NCBI RefSeq assembly: GCF_000768695.1
Contig: NZ_AVPL01000010.1
Location: 16,125 to 80,124 of the forward strand
Origin: Knoellia aerolata DSM 18566
GTDB lineage: Bacteria > Actinomycetota > Actinomycetes > Actinomycetales > Dermatophilaceae
Reading direction: 5' to 3'
Length of the DNA stretch: 64,000 nucleotides
Part shown: one piece after another, positions 27,375 through 37,007 of the stretch
Position numbering within the stretch: position 1 is the stretch's first letter
Layout: each line of letters begins with the position of its first letter
Translations under genes and position numbers: made by a program
The notes under the pieces: generated by a model
The model's input: only the letters and a program-made list of their open reading frames with translations
Database searches by the model: none
Told to the model about the DNA's origin: nothing

Positions 27375-28516
27375 CCACGCCAGACATCGCGATCATCGGC
27401 GTCGGCCTGCACCCCTTTGGTCGGCACGGCGACAAGTCGGCCCTCGAGATGGGCGAGGACGCTGTCATCGACGCGCTCGACGACGCCGGGGTTGCCTGGA
27501 ACGACGTGCAGGAGCTGTGGGCCTCGAGCATGGAGGTGAAGAATCCTGAGGCCATCACCGGTCTGCTCGGCATGACCGGCATCCCCGCGCGCTCCACGTT
27601 CACCGGATGCGCTTCGGGCGCAACGGTGCTCGCGCAGGCCGCCAACGCCATCCGGCTCGGTAAGGACATCACCGTGGCAGTCGGCCTGGACAAGCACCCC
27701 CGGGGAGCCTTCTCGGCGGACCCGTCGGTCTCGGGGCTCCCGCTCTGGTACGGCCAAGCGGGCATGTTCCTCACGACCCACTTCTTCGGCATGAAGATCA
27801 ACCGCTACATGCATGACCACGGGATCACCGAGGCGTCGCTGGCCAAGGTCGCCGCCAAGAACTTCCGCAACGGGTCGCTCAACGACAAGGCCTGGCGCCG
27901 CACGCCCATGAGCGAGGATGACGTGCTCGCGTCCCAGTACCTCAACTACCCCCTGCGCCAGTACATGTACTGCGGACCCGACGAAGGTGCAGCCGCGGCC
28001 GTCCTGTGCCGCGCGGACATCGCCCACAAGTACACCGACACCCCGATCTACCTTCGCGCAAGCCAGCTCGTCTCGCGCCGGGAGGGGGCACTGGAGCTGA
28101 TGAGTCCGGCGCTCTCCCTCGACGACACGGCCAGCCCGACGATCTTCGCGTCGCGTCAGGCCTACGAGGAGGCCGGCATCTCCCCGGAGGACGTGGACGT
28201 GATCCAGCTCCAGGACACCGACGCCGGCTCGGAGCTCATCCACATGGCGGAGAACGGCTTCTGCCTGGACGGCGAGCAGGAGAAGCTCCTGGCCGAGAAC
28301 GCCACCGACATCGGCGGTCGTCTGCCGGTCAACACCGATGGCGGCCTCATGGCCAACGGCGAGCCGGTCGGCGCCTCCGGGCTGCGTCAGGTCTACGAGC
28401 TGGCGAACCAGCTGCGCGGTCGGTGCGGTGAGCGGCAGGTTGCCGACGCCAGGGTCGGCTACGCCCAGCTCTACGGCATGCCGGGCACCGCCGCCGTCAC
28501 GATCCTGTCGACCTGA
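27371..28516 (+). CDS. Thiolase-fold (SCP2-type) protein with altered active site
   Basis: A 381-residue SCP2-thiolase relative. The nucleophile is retained (Cys80 in FTGCASGAT). The usual HDCF motif is replaced by QDTD in IQLQDTDAGSEL, the GHP histidine is Glu (ANGEPVGASGL), and the second cysteine region reads YAQLYGMPG. Classic thiolysis is therefore doubtful; retro-Claisen with a different base or an aldolase-like reaction is possible. It is coupled to the DUF35 gene upstream, the same arrangement as the Ltp2–ChsH2 aldolase pair of steroid degradation. Confidence 0.83.
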   Translation: MTTPDIAIIGVGLHPFGRHGDKSALEMGEDAVIDALDDAGVAWNDVQELWASSMEVKNPEAITGLLGMTGIPARSTFTGCASGATVLAQAANAIRLGKDITVAVGLDKHPRGAFSADPSVSGLPLWYGQAGMFLTTHFFGMKINRYMHDHGITEASLAKVAAKNFRNGSLNDKAWRRTPMSEDDVLASQYLNYPLRQYMYCGPDEGAAAAVLCRADIAHKYTDTPIYLRASQLVSRREGALELMSPALSLDDTASPTIFASRQAYEEAGISPEDVDVIQLQDTDAGSELIHMAENGFCLDGEQEKLLAENATDIGGRLPVNTDGGLMANGEPVGASGLRQVYELANQLRGRCGERQVADARVGYAQLYGMPGTAAVTILST

Positions 28517-28526
28517 GGTTCAGCCG

Positions 28527-29657
28527 ATGAGCACCGATCTTGCTTTCCGCTCCGAGATTCGTGAGTGGCTGGTGCAGGCACCGCGACCTGCTGGGCTGCA
28601 TGACTACGGCCCCACGCCGACACCGGACGACGTCCAGGCCGGTCGAGCCTGGCAGCGACAGCTTGCCGACGCCGGCTATGCATGCCTGCACTGGCCACGG
28701 GACCGTGGCGGGCGGCAGGCCACGGTCGCCGAGCAGGCAGCCTTCGCTGAGGAGTGCGCGCTCGCGGGCGTGCCCCGCCAGTTCCATCTCGTGGGTCCAG
28801 ATCTCGCCGGACCAGTCCTCATGGCCTACGGCTCCGCCGACCAGCGCGACACCCTCCTCGAGCCCATCCGCACCGGCGAGCACCTGTGGTGTCAGCTCTT
28901 CTCGGAGCCCGGGGCCGGTTCCGACCTGGCCAGCGTGCGCACCAGAGCCGTCCCCACCGACGACGGCTGGGTCGTCGACGGCCAGAAGGTCTGGACCAGT
29001 GGCGCGGCTGACGCCCAGTACGGGCTGCTCCTGGCCCGGACCGGTGGCCCAGGCCATGGTGGGCTGTCCGCGTTCGTCGTTCCCATGAACCTCGATGGCA
29101 TCACCGTGCGACCTCTCGTCCAGATGAACGGCGAAAGCAAGTTCAACGAGGTCTTCCTCGACGGCGTGCTGCTCTCTCCGGAAGCGCTGATCGGCGTGGA
29201 AGGGCAGGGCTGGGCCGTGGCCACGGCGACCCTGGGCCGCGAGCGTCTCTCGTTGGGATCCAACGCCGTGGGCATGCTCAAGGCGCTCGAGGAGATCACC
29301 GCAGCGGCCCGCTCGCGCGGACGGCTGGGCGATCACCTCAAGGCGGGAGTCACCGATGCCTGGCTCGGGGTCTGGCTCCTGCGCTCGACGTGGGAACGAG
29401 CAGTCGCCGAGGGCACCGAACCGGGCGGTCCGGCCTTCTCCGTTCTCAAGGTCATCAGCACGACCACCTACCAGGCGATCGGCGACCTCGGCATGGAGGC
29501 TCTCGGGCTCGACGGTCTCACCAGCGAGCTGGACGAGCCGCTCGTCGACCGGATGCTCGTCGCCCACGCGCAGACCATCCTCGGCGGCACCAGCGAGATC
29601 CAGCGCAACATCCTCGGCGAGCGGATCCTCGGCCTCCCGCGCGAGCCCAAGCCGTGA
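28527..29657 (+). CDS. Acyl-CoA dehydrogenase, alpha-type (catalytic) subunit
   Basis: A 376-residue dehydrogenase with CLHWPRDRGGRQATVAEQ, the flavin loop LFSEPGAGSDLASVRTRAV, VDGQKVWTSGAADAQYG and the C-terminal ILGGTSEIQRNILGERIL. These are complete alpha-type features; it probably pairs with 25765-26937. ATG at 28527 lies 10 nt after the thiolase gene. Its stop overlaps the GTG of the CoA-transferase gene. Confidence 0.88.
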   Translation: MSTDLAFRSEIREWLVQAPRPAGLHDYGPTPTPDDVQAGRAWQRQLADAGYACLHWPRDRGGRQATVAEQAAFAEECALAGVPRQFHLVGPDLAGPVLMAYGSADQRDTLLEPIRTGEHLWCQLFSEPGAGSDLASVRTRAVPTDDGWVVDGQKVWTSGAADAQYGLLLARTGGPGHGGLSAFVVPMNLDGITVRPLVQMNGESKFNEVFLDGVLLSPEALIGVEGQGWAVATATLGRERLSLGSNAVGMLKALEEITAAARSRGRLGDHLKAGVTDAWLGVWLLRSTWERAVAEGTEPGGPAFSVLKVISTTTYQAIGDLGMEALGLDGLTSELDEPLVDRMLVAHAQTILGGTSEIQRNILGERILGLPREPKP

Positions 29658-30814
29658 CCTACAACACAGCTGCCCTGGCCGGCCTGATCCGGCCGGGAAC
29701 GCGGATCGCTCTCGGCGACGGCATCGGCATGCCGCGCAGTGTTCTTCCCGAGATGGCTGCGGCTGCTCGCGCGGCCGGCGACGTGAAACTGATCACTGGC
29801 TGGGTGCCGCAGGCGACTGCGGAGCTGGACCTGACGGCATACGCCGATGTCCGCACGATCATGGGCGGTTGGGGTCTGCGGCGGGCCATCGAGGCGGGAA
29901 CCGTCCATGCGCCCCCACTGCGACTCTCGGCGGTGCCCGCCCTGCTGGCCGGACCGTGGCGACCGGACATCGTCGTCGTCACCGCAGTGCCGCGCAGCGA
30001 CGGATCGCTCGGGTTCGGCACGGAAGTGGCCTGGCTGCCGGCGGCGATCGCCGCCGGCGCCACGATCGCGGCCGTCGTCAACTCGAACCGTCCTCGGTGC
30101 GACGTCGGGCCCTCGCTTCCTCCGGATCGTCTCGTCGTCGTCGGTGAGTCCCAGGAGGCGCCCATGTCGTTGACGTTCACCCCCGCGACCGACGCCCACA
30201 GGACGATGGCCGAGAAAGTGGTCGCGCGCATCCCCGAAGGTGCTCGTCTCCAGGTGGGACCAGGGGCCTTGGGTGGCGCCGTACTGGACGCCGTACGCAA
30301 GCCGGTCACCATTGACTCCGGACTCTTGCCCGAGGCTGTCACGGACCTCGATCGCCGCGGGCTGGTGTGCGGTGACCCCGTCGCCACCTATCTCGCCGGA
30401 GGTCCCGCCCTCCTGGACTGGGCGGACGGCAGGCCACTCCTGCACCACCTGGGCCACACCCATGACGCGACGCGGCTCTCGTCGGGCATTCCGCTCGTGG
30501 CCGTGAACACCGCCATCGAGATCGACGAGCAGGGCCAGGTCAACGTCGAGGGCTTTCCGGGGGCGGCCGTTGGGGGAGTGGGCGGTCACGGAGACTACGC
30601 CGTCGCAGCAACCCGATCCGTGGGCGGCCTGAGCATCATCGCGATGGTTTCGGAGCACCACGGCCGACCGACCCTGGTGGACCGGTTGTCCGCGCCTGTC
30701 AGCACCCCCGGTCACGACGTGGACGTGCTGGTGACCGAGCGTGGGGCAGTCGACCTGCGCGGACTCGACAGGACAGAGCGGGCGCGCGCAATTCGGTCCC
30801 TGTGGGACCGCTGA
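29654..30814 (+). CDS. Acetyl-CoA hydrolase/4-hydroxybutyrate CoA-transferase family protein
   Basis: A 386-residue class I-like CoA-transferase in one chain. The N-terminal half has LIRPGTRIALGDGIGMPRSV; the C-terminal half has LQVGPGALGGAVLDAV, LVAVNTAIEIDEQGQVNVEG, whose Glu in AIEID fits the catalytic glutamate that forms the CoA thioester, and GGVGGHGDYAVAA. It probably moves CoA between a pathway acid and a donor such as acetyl-CoA. It is about 40 residues shorter than typical members. GTG start overlaps the dehydrogenase stop codon. Confidence 0.82.
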   Translation: MTYNTAALAGLIRPGTRIALGDGIGMPRSVLPEMAAAARAAGDVKLITGWVPQATAELDLTAYADVRTIMGGWGLRRAIEAGTVHAPPLRLSAVPALLAGPWRPDIVVVTAVPRSDGSLGFGTEVAWLPAAIAAGATIAAVVNSNRPRCDVGPSLPPDRLVVVGESQEAPMSLTFTPATDAHRTMAEKVVARIPEGARLQVGPGALGGAVLDAVRKPVTIDSGLLPEAVTDLDRRGLVCGDPVATYLAGGPALLDWADGRPLLHHLGHTHDATRLSSGIPLVAVNTAIEIDEQGQVNVEGFPGAAVGGVGGHGDYAVAATRSVGGLSIIAMVSEHHGRPTLVDRLSAPVSTPGHDVDVLVTERGAVDLRGLDRTERARAIRSLWDR

Positions 30815-30848
30815 TGACCACCGTACGAACGAGCATGACGGAGAAGCT

Positions 30849-33104
30849 ATGAGTCTCAACCAGGTTGGCGTCCCGGACACCGAGGACCAGGCAGCGCTCA
30901 TCGATGCGCTCGCCGGCATCCTGTCTCGGGTGTGGTCTCCGAGCGAGCTCCTCGACCCATCGCACCGGAAGCGTCCTGATCAGCGCACGGTCTGGGCCGC
31001 CCTCGCCGAGGTCGGTCTTGCCAGTCTGCCGGTGCCCGAGGAGCAAGGGGGTTCGGGCGGCTCGTGGAGCGACGTGGCCGTCGCGGGTGAGCTGCTCGGC
31101 GCGGCCGCCGCTCCTGCTCCTCTGGTGGCTGTCTGCGGCGCGCTGGGGGCGTTGCTGAGCCTCCCGGAGGGGAGCGCCGATGACCTCGTGCGAGACATCA
31201 GCAACGCCACCATCACCCCGGCCGTGGCGTGGACGGGCGCCCGGCCGGACGTTCTCCGGGCCACGGGGACCCAGGACGACCTGAGAGTGGACGGCGTTCT
31301 GACGACGATCCTGGGCGGTGAGGGAGACGTCCTCCTGGCACTGGCAAAGGGAGACTCCGGCGCTGTCCTCGTCGCGATCTCGGCTGGTACGGGCGTCGAC
31401 GTCACGCGGCTCGAGTCGATGGACCTCACACGAGAGGTGTCCCGAGTCGTCCTGACCTCCGCTCCCGCACGTCTACTCGCCACCGGTGCCGCAGCGGAGG
31501 CTGCTGTTCGACGAGGCCGGGCGAGTGCCGTCCTCGCCATGGGAGCCGAGCTCGTCGGAACGCAGGGGCACTGCCTCGAGGCATCGGTGTCCTACGCCCT
31601 GGAGCGCTCCCAGTTCGGCCAGCCGATCGGATCCTTCCAGGGCGTCAAGCACCGCCTGGCCGATGTGCTCGCCGGCGTTGAGCTGTCCCGCGCCACGGTG
31701 CGCCACCTGGGCTCCCTCCTCGATGGTTCGTCGATGACCGGCGCCGACGAGAACGCCGACGAGGCGGTCGCCGAGGCGGTCGGCCTCGTCCTGGCGTCGG
31801 TGGTCCCCGCTGCCGTCACCGCGGGCAACGCCTACATCCAGGTTCTCGGCGGCATCGGCTACACCTGGGAGCACGAGGCCCACCTGCACTACCGACGCGC
31901 GTGCGCGGCCCAAGGACTCTTCGGCGGAGCGTCCGCCGGCAAGGCGGCCCAGGCAACCGGTCCCCGACGACACACCTCGAACGGCGTGGTGTCGCCTGCT
32001 CTCGCCGAGTTCGCGGCTCTGGTCGACGCAGAGCTCCCGGCACACCGGGCGGCCCACCCCGACGACGACTACGAGTCCCGGTTGGCGTGGCAGCAGCGAC
32101 TGCACTCAGCCGGCTGGATCGCTCCCCACTGGTCCGAGGAGTTCGGGGGCAAAAGCCTGGGCATCGTCGACCAGGTCGAGTACGACCGGGTGCTCGGAAG
32201 CCGCCGGGCACCGGTCACCTTCGCGGGAGTCCTGGGCATCAACAACGTCGCGCCCACGCTGATGCGGTTCGGGACGCCCGAGCAGAAGGGTTACCTGTCG
32301 CGCATCCAGTCCGCCGAGGACATCTGGTGCCAGGGCTTCTCGGAGCCCAGCTCAGGAAGCGACCTGGCCTCGCTTCGCACCCGTGCGCGGATCGAGGGTG
32401 GGGGAGAGGGCCGGGAGTTCGTGATCGACGGCCAGAAGGTCTGGACCTCCGAGGGCATGGAGGCAACGCACTGCCTGTTGCTCGTGCGCACGGATCCTGA
32501 TGCCCCGGCTCACAAGGGAATCTCGGCTCTGCTCGTTCCTCTGGACACCCCGGGCATCACCCGTCGCCCGATCACGCAGATCACGGGAGAGGGCGGCTTC
32601 GCCGAGATGTTCTTCGACGGCGTGAGGGTGCCCTGGTCTGCTCTCCTGGGACCGCTGAACGAGGGCTGGAGCGTCACGATGACCACGCTGGCCTTCGAAA
32701 GAGCCGGCGTCATCATGATGGCCAGCCGCCTCGAGCAAGAGCTCGAGGACGTCGCCGCCGAGCTCGAGGGCCGAGAGATCTCGCAGTCCGCGCGCGAGGC
32801 GCTCCTCGACCGAGTCGTCGAGGCGCGAACCCTGGGCCTCCTTGGTCAGCGCGCCCTCACCACGATTGCCCGCAAGGGTGCGCCCGGGGCCGAACACTCG
32901 GTCATCAAGCTGGTCTGGTCCCGTGTGGCGCAGCAGATCGCTGACACCCGGCTTGCCATCGCCGGACCGCTCGCGCTCGCGGGTGAAGGTGGCGTCAGCG
33001 CTCGCACGGGTGCCCTGCAGTCGCGGGCCATGACGATCGCCGGTGGCACGACCGAGGTGATGAAGAACATCCTGGCGCAGCAGGTGCTCCGGCTGCCGCG
33101 ATGA
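30849..33104 (+). CDS. Fused beta-alpha acyl-CoA dehydrogenase (two subunits in one chain)
   Basis: A single 751-residue chain contains two complete acyl-CoA dehydrogenase units. Residues ~1-375 are beta-type (LERSQFGQPIGSFQGVKH, LGGIGYTWEHEAHLHYRR). Residues ~385-751 are alpha-type (GFSEPSSGSDLASLRTRA, DGQKVWTSEGMEATH, IAGGTTEVMKNILAQQVL). No stop or frameshift lies between them. FadE34/ChsE3 of M. tuberculosis is a known fused enzyme of this kind, acting on steroid side-chain CoA esters, so a bulky substrate is likely here too. ATG at 30849 has GGAGAAG nearby. It is the last gene of the operon, before a bidirectional hairpin. Confidence 0.9.
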   Translation: MSLNQVGVPDTEDQAALIDALAGILSRVWSPSELLDPSHRKRPDQRTVWAALAEVGLASLPVPEEQGGSGGSWSDVAVAGELLGAAAAPAPLVAVCGALGALLSLPEGSADDLVRDISNATITPAVAWTGARPDVLRATGTQDDLRVDGVLTTILGGEGDVLLALAKGDSGAVLVAISAGTGVDVTRLESMDLTREVSRVVLTSAPARLLATGAAAEAAVRRGRASAVLAMGAELVGTQGHCLEASVSYALERSQFGQPIGSFQGVKHRLADVLAGVELSRATVRHLGSLLDGSSMTGADENADEAVAEAVGLVLASVVPAAVTAGNAYIQVLGGIGYTWEHEAHLHYRRACAAQGLFGGASAGKAAQATGPRRHTSNGVVSPALAEFAALVDAELPAHRAAHPDDDYESRLAWQQRLHSAGWIAPHWSEEFGGKSLGIVDQVEYDRVLGSRRAPVTFAGVLGINNVAPTLMRFGTPEQKGYLSRIQSAEDIWCQGFSEPSSGSDLASLRTRARIEGGGEGREFVIDGQKVWTSEGMEATHCLLLVRTDPDAPAHKGISALLVPLDTPGITRRPITQITGEGGFAEMFFDGVRVPWSALLGPLNEGWSVTMTTLAFERAGVIMMASRLEQELEDVAAELEGREISQSAREALLDRVVEARTLGLLGQRALTTIARKGAPGAEHSVIKLVWSRVAQQIADTRLAIAGPLALAGEGGVSARTGALQSRAMTIAGGTTEVMKNILAQQVLRLPR

Positions 33105-33114
33105 CAGTGGCTGC

Positions 33115-33148
33115 GCGGCCGTCAGCCGTTGGATCGGCTGGCGGCCGC
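33115..33148. terminator. Bidirectional hairpin between convergent operons
   Basis: GCGGCCGTCAGCCG pairs with CGGCTGGCGGCCGC (one mismatch) around a 6-nt loop. It lies in the 49-bp gap between the convergent ends at 33104 and 33154. Confidence 0.65.
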
Positions 33149-33153
33149 GACGT

Positions 33154-34599
33154 CTATCGGGGGAGCGGGCTCCACTCGGACACCTCACGCACGGCATCCT
33201 TGTCCACCTTGCCAGCAGCATTGCGGGGCAGCGGTTCTGTCCGCAGGCAGATGAGCTCGGGCACCTTGAAGGACGCCAAGCCCTCACGGGCGACACGGAC
33301 GAGCTGCTCTGGATCGAAGTCCACCCCGGGGCGTGCCACGACACAGACCGCAACCCTGCTGCCCAGGCGCTCGTCGGACACCGCAACGACCGCCGACTCT
33401 GCGACCGCCGGATATGCGGCTAGCGCAGCCTCCACCTCAACGCTGTAGACGTTCTCGCCGCCCCGGTTGATGAGGTCTGTGCGGCGATCGAGCATGAAGA
33501 CACGACCGCCATCGTCGATCCGCACGATGTCGCCGGTGTGCAACCACCCATCGACGAGCGCCTCAGTGGTGGCGGACGAGTTGCCCCAGTAGCCGGACAT
33601 GACCTGGGGTCCTCGCACAATGAGCTGACCGATCCCCTGGTCGGCTTCTGGACCGATGAGACCGAGCTCGGTGTCGGCGACCGCTGTTCCCACCGAACCC
33701 GCGTGCATCAGGGCGTCGTGGTCCTGCAGCCCTGTCACACACGGCGCCTCGGTCAGCCCGTAACCCGGTGCGAGCCTGGCGCCCGGGAAGGCCTCTCGCA
33801 ACGCGAGCGCCTGGGCCGGCGGAGTGGGCGCGGCTCCATAGCTGAGGATTCGCACACCGCTCACGTCGACATCCCTGAAGTCGGGGTGCCGCAGCGCCTG
33901 CCAGAACATGGCCGGCACCCCATTGAGCGCCTCGATCTGCTCGTCGCCGATGGCGCGAACCCAGGTGCCCACCTCGAACGACGGCATGATCACGACACAT
34001 CCGCCGCTGACGAGCGCCGGAATCCACTGCATGCCCGATGCAAGGACGTGAAAGAGGGGTCCGGCCACCAGCGAGCGCAGCCCGTCATCGGCTCCCAGGC
34101 GGTAGGCCTGCCGGACCTGCTCCGCGGCAGACAGGAGGGCACGGTGGGAGAGCATCGCTCCCTTGGGTCGTCCGGTCGTGCCGCTGGTGTAGAACAACGC
34201 CGCAAGCGACTCCGGGTCCGACGCGTCCCGCTCGATGGGTCCGCCGTGCGGCAGTTCGCCGTCGATGACGAGGTCTGCTCCGCAGTCCTCGACGATGTGA
34301 CGTCGCTCGCCAGTCGTGAGCCTTGGGTTGATCGGCACAGGCACCGCGGCGGCGAGGAGGATGCCGAGGAAGGCCACCGTCCATGCCGCCCCGTTCGGGA
34401 GGGCGACACCGACCCGCGCTCCCGGGGTGATCCCTGCCTCGACGAGCCCGCCGGCGACTGCCGACGCGCGTCGCCACAGCGCGGCATAGGTCAGACGTTC
34501 TCCACAGCCGAGATCGACCACGGCCTCGGCGTCTGGAACACGCGCCACGGTCGCTCGAGTCGCGGCGACCAGAGTCGATGCCGCTCGAAGCTCGGTCAC
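33154..34599 (-). CDS. Acyl-CoA synthetase (FadD-like)
   Basis: A 481-residue ANL enzyme: P-loop FYTSGTTGRPKGAMLSH (~residues 135-150), YGLTEAPCVTG, GWLHTGDIVRIDDGGRVFML and NRGGENVYSVEVE; the C-terminal lysine is in LPRNAAGKVDKD. It activates a carboxylic acid to a CoA thioester. It is shorter than long-chain FadDs and closer in size to aryl- or medium-chain synthetases. GTG at 34599 overlaps the stop of the upstream beta dehydrogenase subunit (GTGA), so it is the last gene of the operon running from 40028 to 33154. Confidence 0.9.
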   Translation of the reverse strand: MTELRAASTLVAATRATVARVPDAEAVVDLGCGERLTYAALWRRASAVAGGLVEAGITPGARVGVALPNGAAWTVAFLGILLAAAVPVPINPRLTTGERRHIVEDCGADLVIDGELPHGGPIERDASDPESLAALFYTSGTTGRPKGAMLSHRALLSAAEQVRQAYRLGADDGLRSLVAGPLFHVLASGMQWIPALVSGGCVVIMPSFEVGTWVRAIGDEQIEALNGVPAMFWQALRHPDFRDVDVSGVRILSYGAAPTPPAQALALREAFPGARLAPGYGLTEAPCVTGLQDHDALMHAGSVGTAVADTELGLIGPEADQGIGQLIVRGPQVMSGYWGNSSATTEALVDGWLHTGDIVRIDDGGRVFMLDRRTDLINRGGENVYSVEVEAALAAYPAVAESAVVAVSDERLGSRVAVCVVARPGVDFDPEQLVRVAREGLASFKVPELICLRTEPLPRNAAGKVDKDAVREVSEWSPLPR

Positions 34600-35708
34600 A
34601 CGCCCAGCCTCGCAAGCAGGCGCTCGGCGTTCGCTGCTGGGCCGCCGAGGAGCATCTGGGACGACTTCGCCCGCCGGAAGTACAGGTGCGCAGGGTGCTC
34701 CCACGTGAAGCCGATTCCTCCGTGCACGTGAATGTTCTCGGTCGCCGTGAACATGGCCGCCTCGGAGCAGACGGAGTGTGCGACCGCAGCGGCGACGTCG
34801 GCGGGTGCGCGGTCAGGCTCCCGATCTGCAGAGTGAGCGGCCTCCTGGGCGGCGGCGCTGGCGAGCTGCACCTTGGCGAACATGTCGGCGCACCGGTGCT
34901 TGACGGCCTGGAAGGACCCGATCTGGCGGCCGAACTGGACCCGGTCCTTGGCGTAGGCGACACTGGCGTCCAGGCAGGCCCGGGCAGCGCCCACCTGCTC
35001 GGCGGCGAGGGCCACCATGGTCGCGTCAAGGACCCGGTCGAGTACCGCAGGGGCGTCTCCCGGCGACCCCAACAGCTCCGCCGGTGTGCCGTCGAAGGCG
35101 ACGGACGCGATCCTGCGCGTGAGGTCCAGCGTGCGCAGTTCCTTTCGCTCGACAGCCTCGGACGAGGTGACGAGGAACAGGCTGGGGCCCGACTCCGTCG
35201 CGGCCGCCACGACGAGCAGGTCGGCCACAGCGCCATCCACGACGAGGTCCTTCGCACCCGTGAGGCGCCACGTCCCTCCGTCCAGCTCTGCCCGCGTCGA
35301 GAAGTGGGCGGTCCGCCACCGCCCGTCCCCCTCGGTCACCGCCAGCGCGGCGAGCGTGGCGCCTGAGGCTATGCGCTCGAGGTGCGGGTGGGCAGCGGGG
35401 TCTCCACTGGCCACCAGGGCCGTCGCAGCCTGCACGACGGTCCCGAGGAATGGTGTCGGGGCCAGGGTTCGTCCCAGCTCCTCGAGCACCACCCGCTGCT
35501 CAACAGCTCCATAGCCGGCTCCACCGGCGGCTTCGGGCACGGTCAGGGACAGGGCGCCGACCTCGGCCAGTGCGCTCCACAGCCGAGTGCTGTGGCCGGA
35601 CTCACTGCCAATGGCATCCTGTCGGGCAACGTCATCGCCGAAGCGGTCCAGCAGGTCTCGCACGCTCCGACGGAGATCCTCACGTTCGGGGACAGTCGTG
35701 CCGGTCAT
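34596..35708 (-). CDS. Acyl-CoA dehydrogenase, beta-type subunit
   Basis: A 370-residue chain with LTVPEAAGGAGYGAVEQRVV, YAKDRVQFGRQIGSFQAVKH and HVHGGIGFTWEHPAHLYFRR; the flavin SEP loop is absent, as in the other beta chains here. Closest in layout to the chain at 25765-26937. It follows the alpha-type gene 35705-36997 with an ATGA overlap, so the two should form one heteromeric enzyme. Confidence 0.88.
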   Translation of the reverse strand: MTGTTVPEREDLRRSVRDLLDRFGDDVARQDAIGSESGHSTRLWSALAEVGALSLTVPEAAGGAGYGAVEQRVVLEELGRTLAPTPFLGTVVQAATALVASGDPAAHPHLERIASGATLAALAVTEGDGRWRTAHFSTRAELDGGTWRLTGAKDLVVDGAVADLLVVAAATESGPSLFLVTSSEAVERKELRTLDLTRRIASVAFDGTPAELLGSPGDAPAVLDRVLDATMVALAAEQVGAARACLDASVAYAKDRVQFGRQIGSFQAVKHRCADMFAKVQLASAAAQEAAHSADREPDRAPADVAAAVAHSVCSEAAMFTATENIHVHGGIGFTWEHPAHLYFRRAKSSQMLLGGPAANAERLLARLGV

Positions 35709-36997
35709 GATCCACTCCGTGAGGTCCGCAGCTCGCGATAGGGCGTGGCGGCATCGCCGCCGGGCTCCTTGGGGAGACCGAGCACCCGCTCCCCGAGGAT
35801 GTTCTTCATGATGTCTTCGGTCCCTCCGAGGATGCGCAGGGCGGGTGTGGAGAGCAGGAGCTCGTTCCACGAGAAGGCGCCCCACGCTCCCGTGTCGGCG
35901 ACGATTCGCGGTCCCACCACCTCGGCGGCAAAATGCGCTGCGCGCGTGATGTTCTGGGAGTAGAGGAGCTTGGAGACCGAAGCCTCCGGTCCCGGTTGCC
36001 CGCCAGAGATCAGGTGGTCAAGGGCCTGCCGGTTGAGGTAGGAGGTGGCGAGCTGGTCTGCCTGCAGCTCGGCAAGCCTGCGGCGGGCATGGGAGTCATC
36101 GAGGCAGCCGTTCTCGCCCATCAACGCCGCAAGAAAGGGCGTGGAGATGGCACGTGCGGCCGGGCCGGCGCCCTCGGACCCGACGCTGGCCCGCTCGTTC
36201 ATGAGGGTGGTCAGAGCGACGGACCAGCCGCCGTCGACCTCACCCAGCCGGTATGAGTCGTACACCCACACGTCGGTGAGGAACACCTCGTTGAACTCCG
36301 CGCCACCACTCATCTGGCGCAGGGGGCGGACCTCCACGCCGGACGCATTCATGTCGATGAGCAGCGCGGTGATGCCCCTGTGCTTGGGGACGTCGGGATT
36401 GGTGCGACAGAGCGCCAGTCCGACCTGAGCGTGCTGCGCGACGGAGGTCCAGACCTTCTGCCCGTTGACCCGCCACCCGTTGCCGTCGCGGACGGCGCGC
36501 GTCGAGACGTTGGCAAGGTCCGATCCGGCATTGGGTTCACTGAAGAGCTGGCAGGCAATGAGGTCACCGGCATACATGCCCGGGAGATACTCCGCCTTGG
36601 CCTTGTCGGACCCATGGGCCACGATCGTCGGGCCGATCATCCCCAGACCGATGAGGGAGAGGACGCCGGTGTCGGGAACGTCGTACTCCGCTTCGATGCT
36701 GTCGTAGATGAGGTCGTGGATGGCCGAGAGTCCGCGCCCGCCGAACTTCTCGGGGCCGGTGATCCATCCAAAGCCCGCGGCATACCTCGTCTTCTGCCAC
36801 GCCCGGGCGGCGTCGACCAGGCGTGTGGCGTCCTCGGGGGTCTCGTCACCGAAGTAGGAGATGCGGTCCTCACCCGCTCCCCACTCGACCTCTGTCTCGT
36901 CCTCAAGTCGGTCCGCAGAAGCGTCGAGGAAGTCACGTGCGGACTGCGCGAAGGCCTCCAGGTCAGTCGGCTCCGTGTGTGCGAGGCGATGGCTCAC
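35705..36997 (-). CDS. Acyl-CoA dehydrogenase, alpha-type (catalytic) subunit
   Basis: A 430-residue dehydrogenase with FGWITGPEKFGGRGLSAIHD, the flavin loop LFSEPNAGSDLANVSTRAV, NGQKVWTSVAQHAQVG and the C-terminal RILGGTEDIMKNILGERVLG. The N-terminal extension (~50 residues, acidic) makes it longer than the other alpha chains. GTG at 36997 has GAGGAGC 5 nt upstream; longer frames upstream have no RBS. Pairs with the beta chain immediately downstream. Confidence 0.88.
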   Translation of the reverse strand: MSHRLAHTEPTDLEAFAQSARDFLDASADRLEDETEVEWGAGEDRISYFGDETPEDATRLVDAARAWQKTRYAAGFGWITGPEKFGGRGLSAIHDLIYDSIEAEYDVPDTGVLSLIGLGMIGPTIVAHGSDKAKAEYLPGMYAGDLIACQLFSEPNAGSDLANVSTRAVRDGNGWRVNGQKVWTSVAQHAQVGLALCRTNPDVPKHRGITALLIDMNASGVEVRPLRQMSGGAEFNEVFLTDVWVYDSYRLGEVDGGWSVALTTLMNERASVGSEGAGPAARAISTPFLAALMGENGCLDDSHARRRLAELQADQLATSYLNRQALDHLISGGQPGPEASVSKLLYSQNITRAAHFAAEVVGPRIVADTGAWGAFSWNELLLSTPALRILGGTEDIMKNILGERVLGLPKEPGGDAATPYRELRTSRSGS

Positions 36998-37007
36998 GTG
37001 CTGCTCC

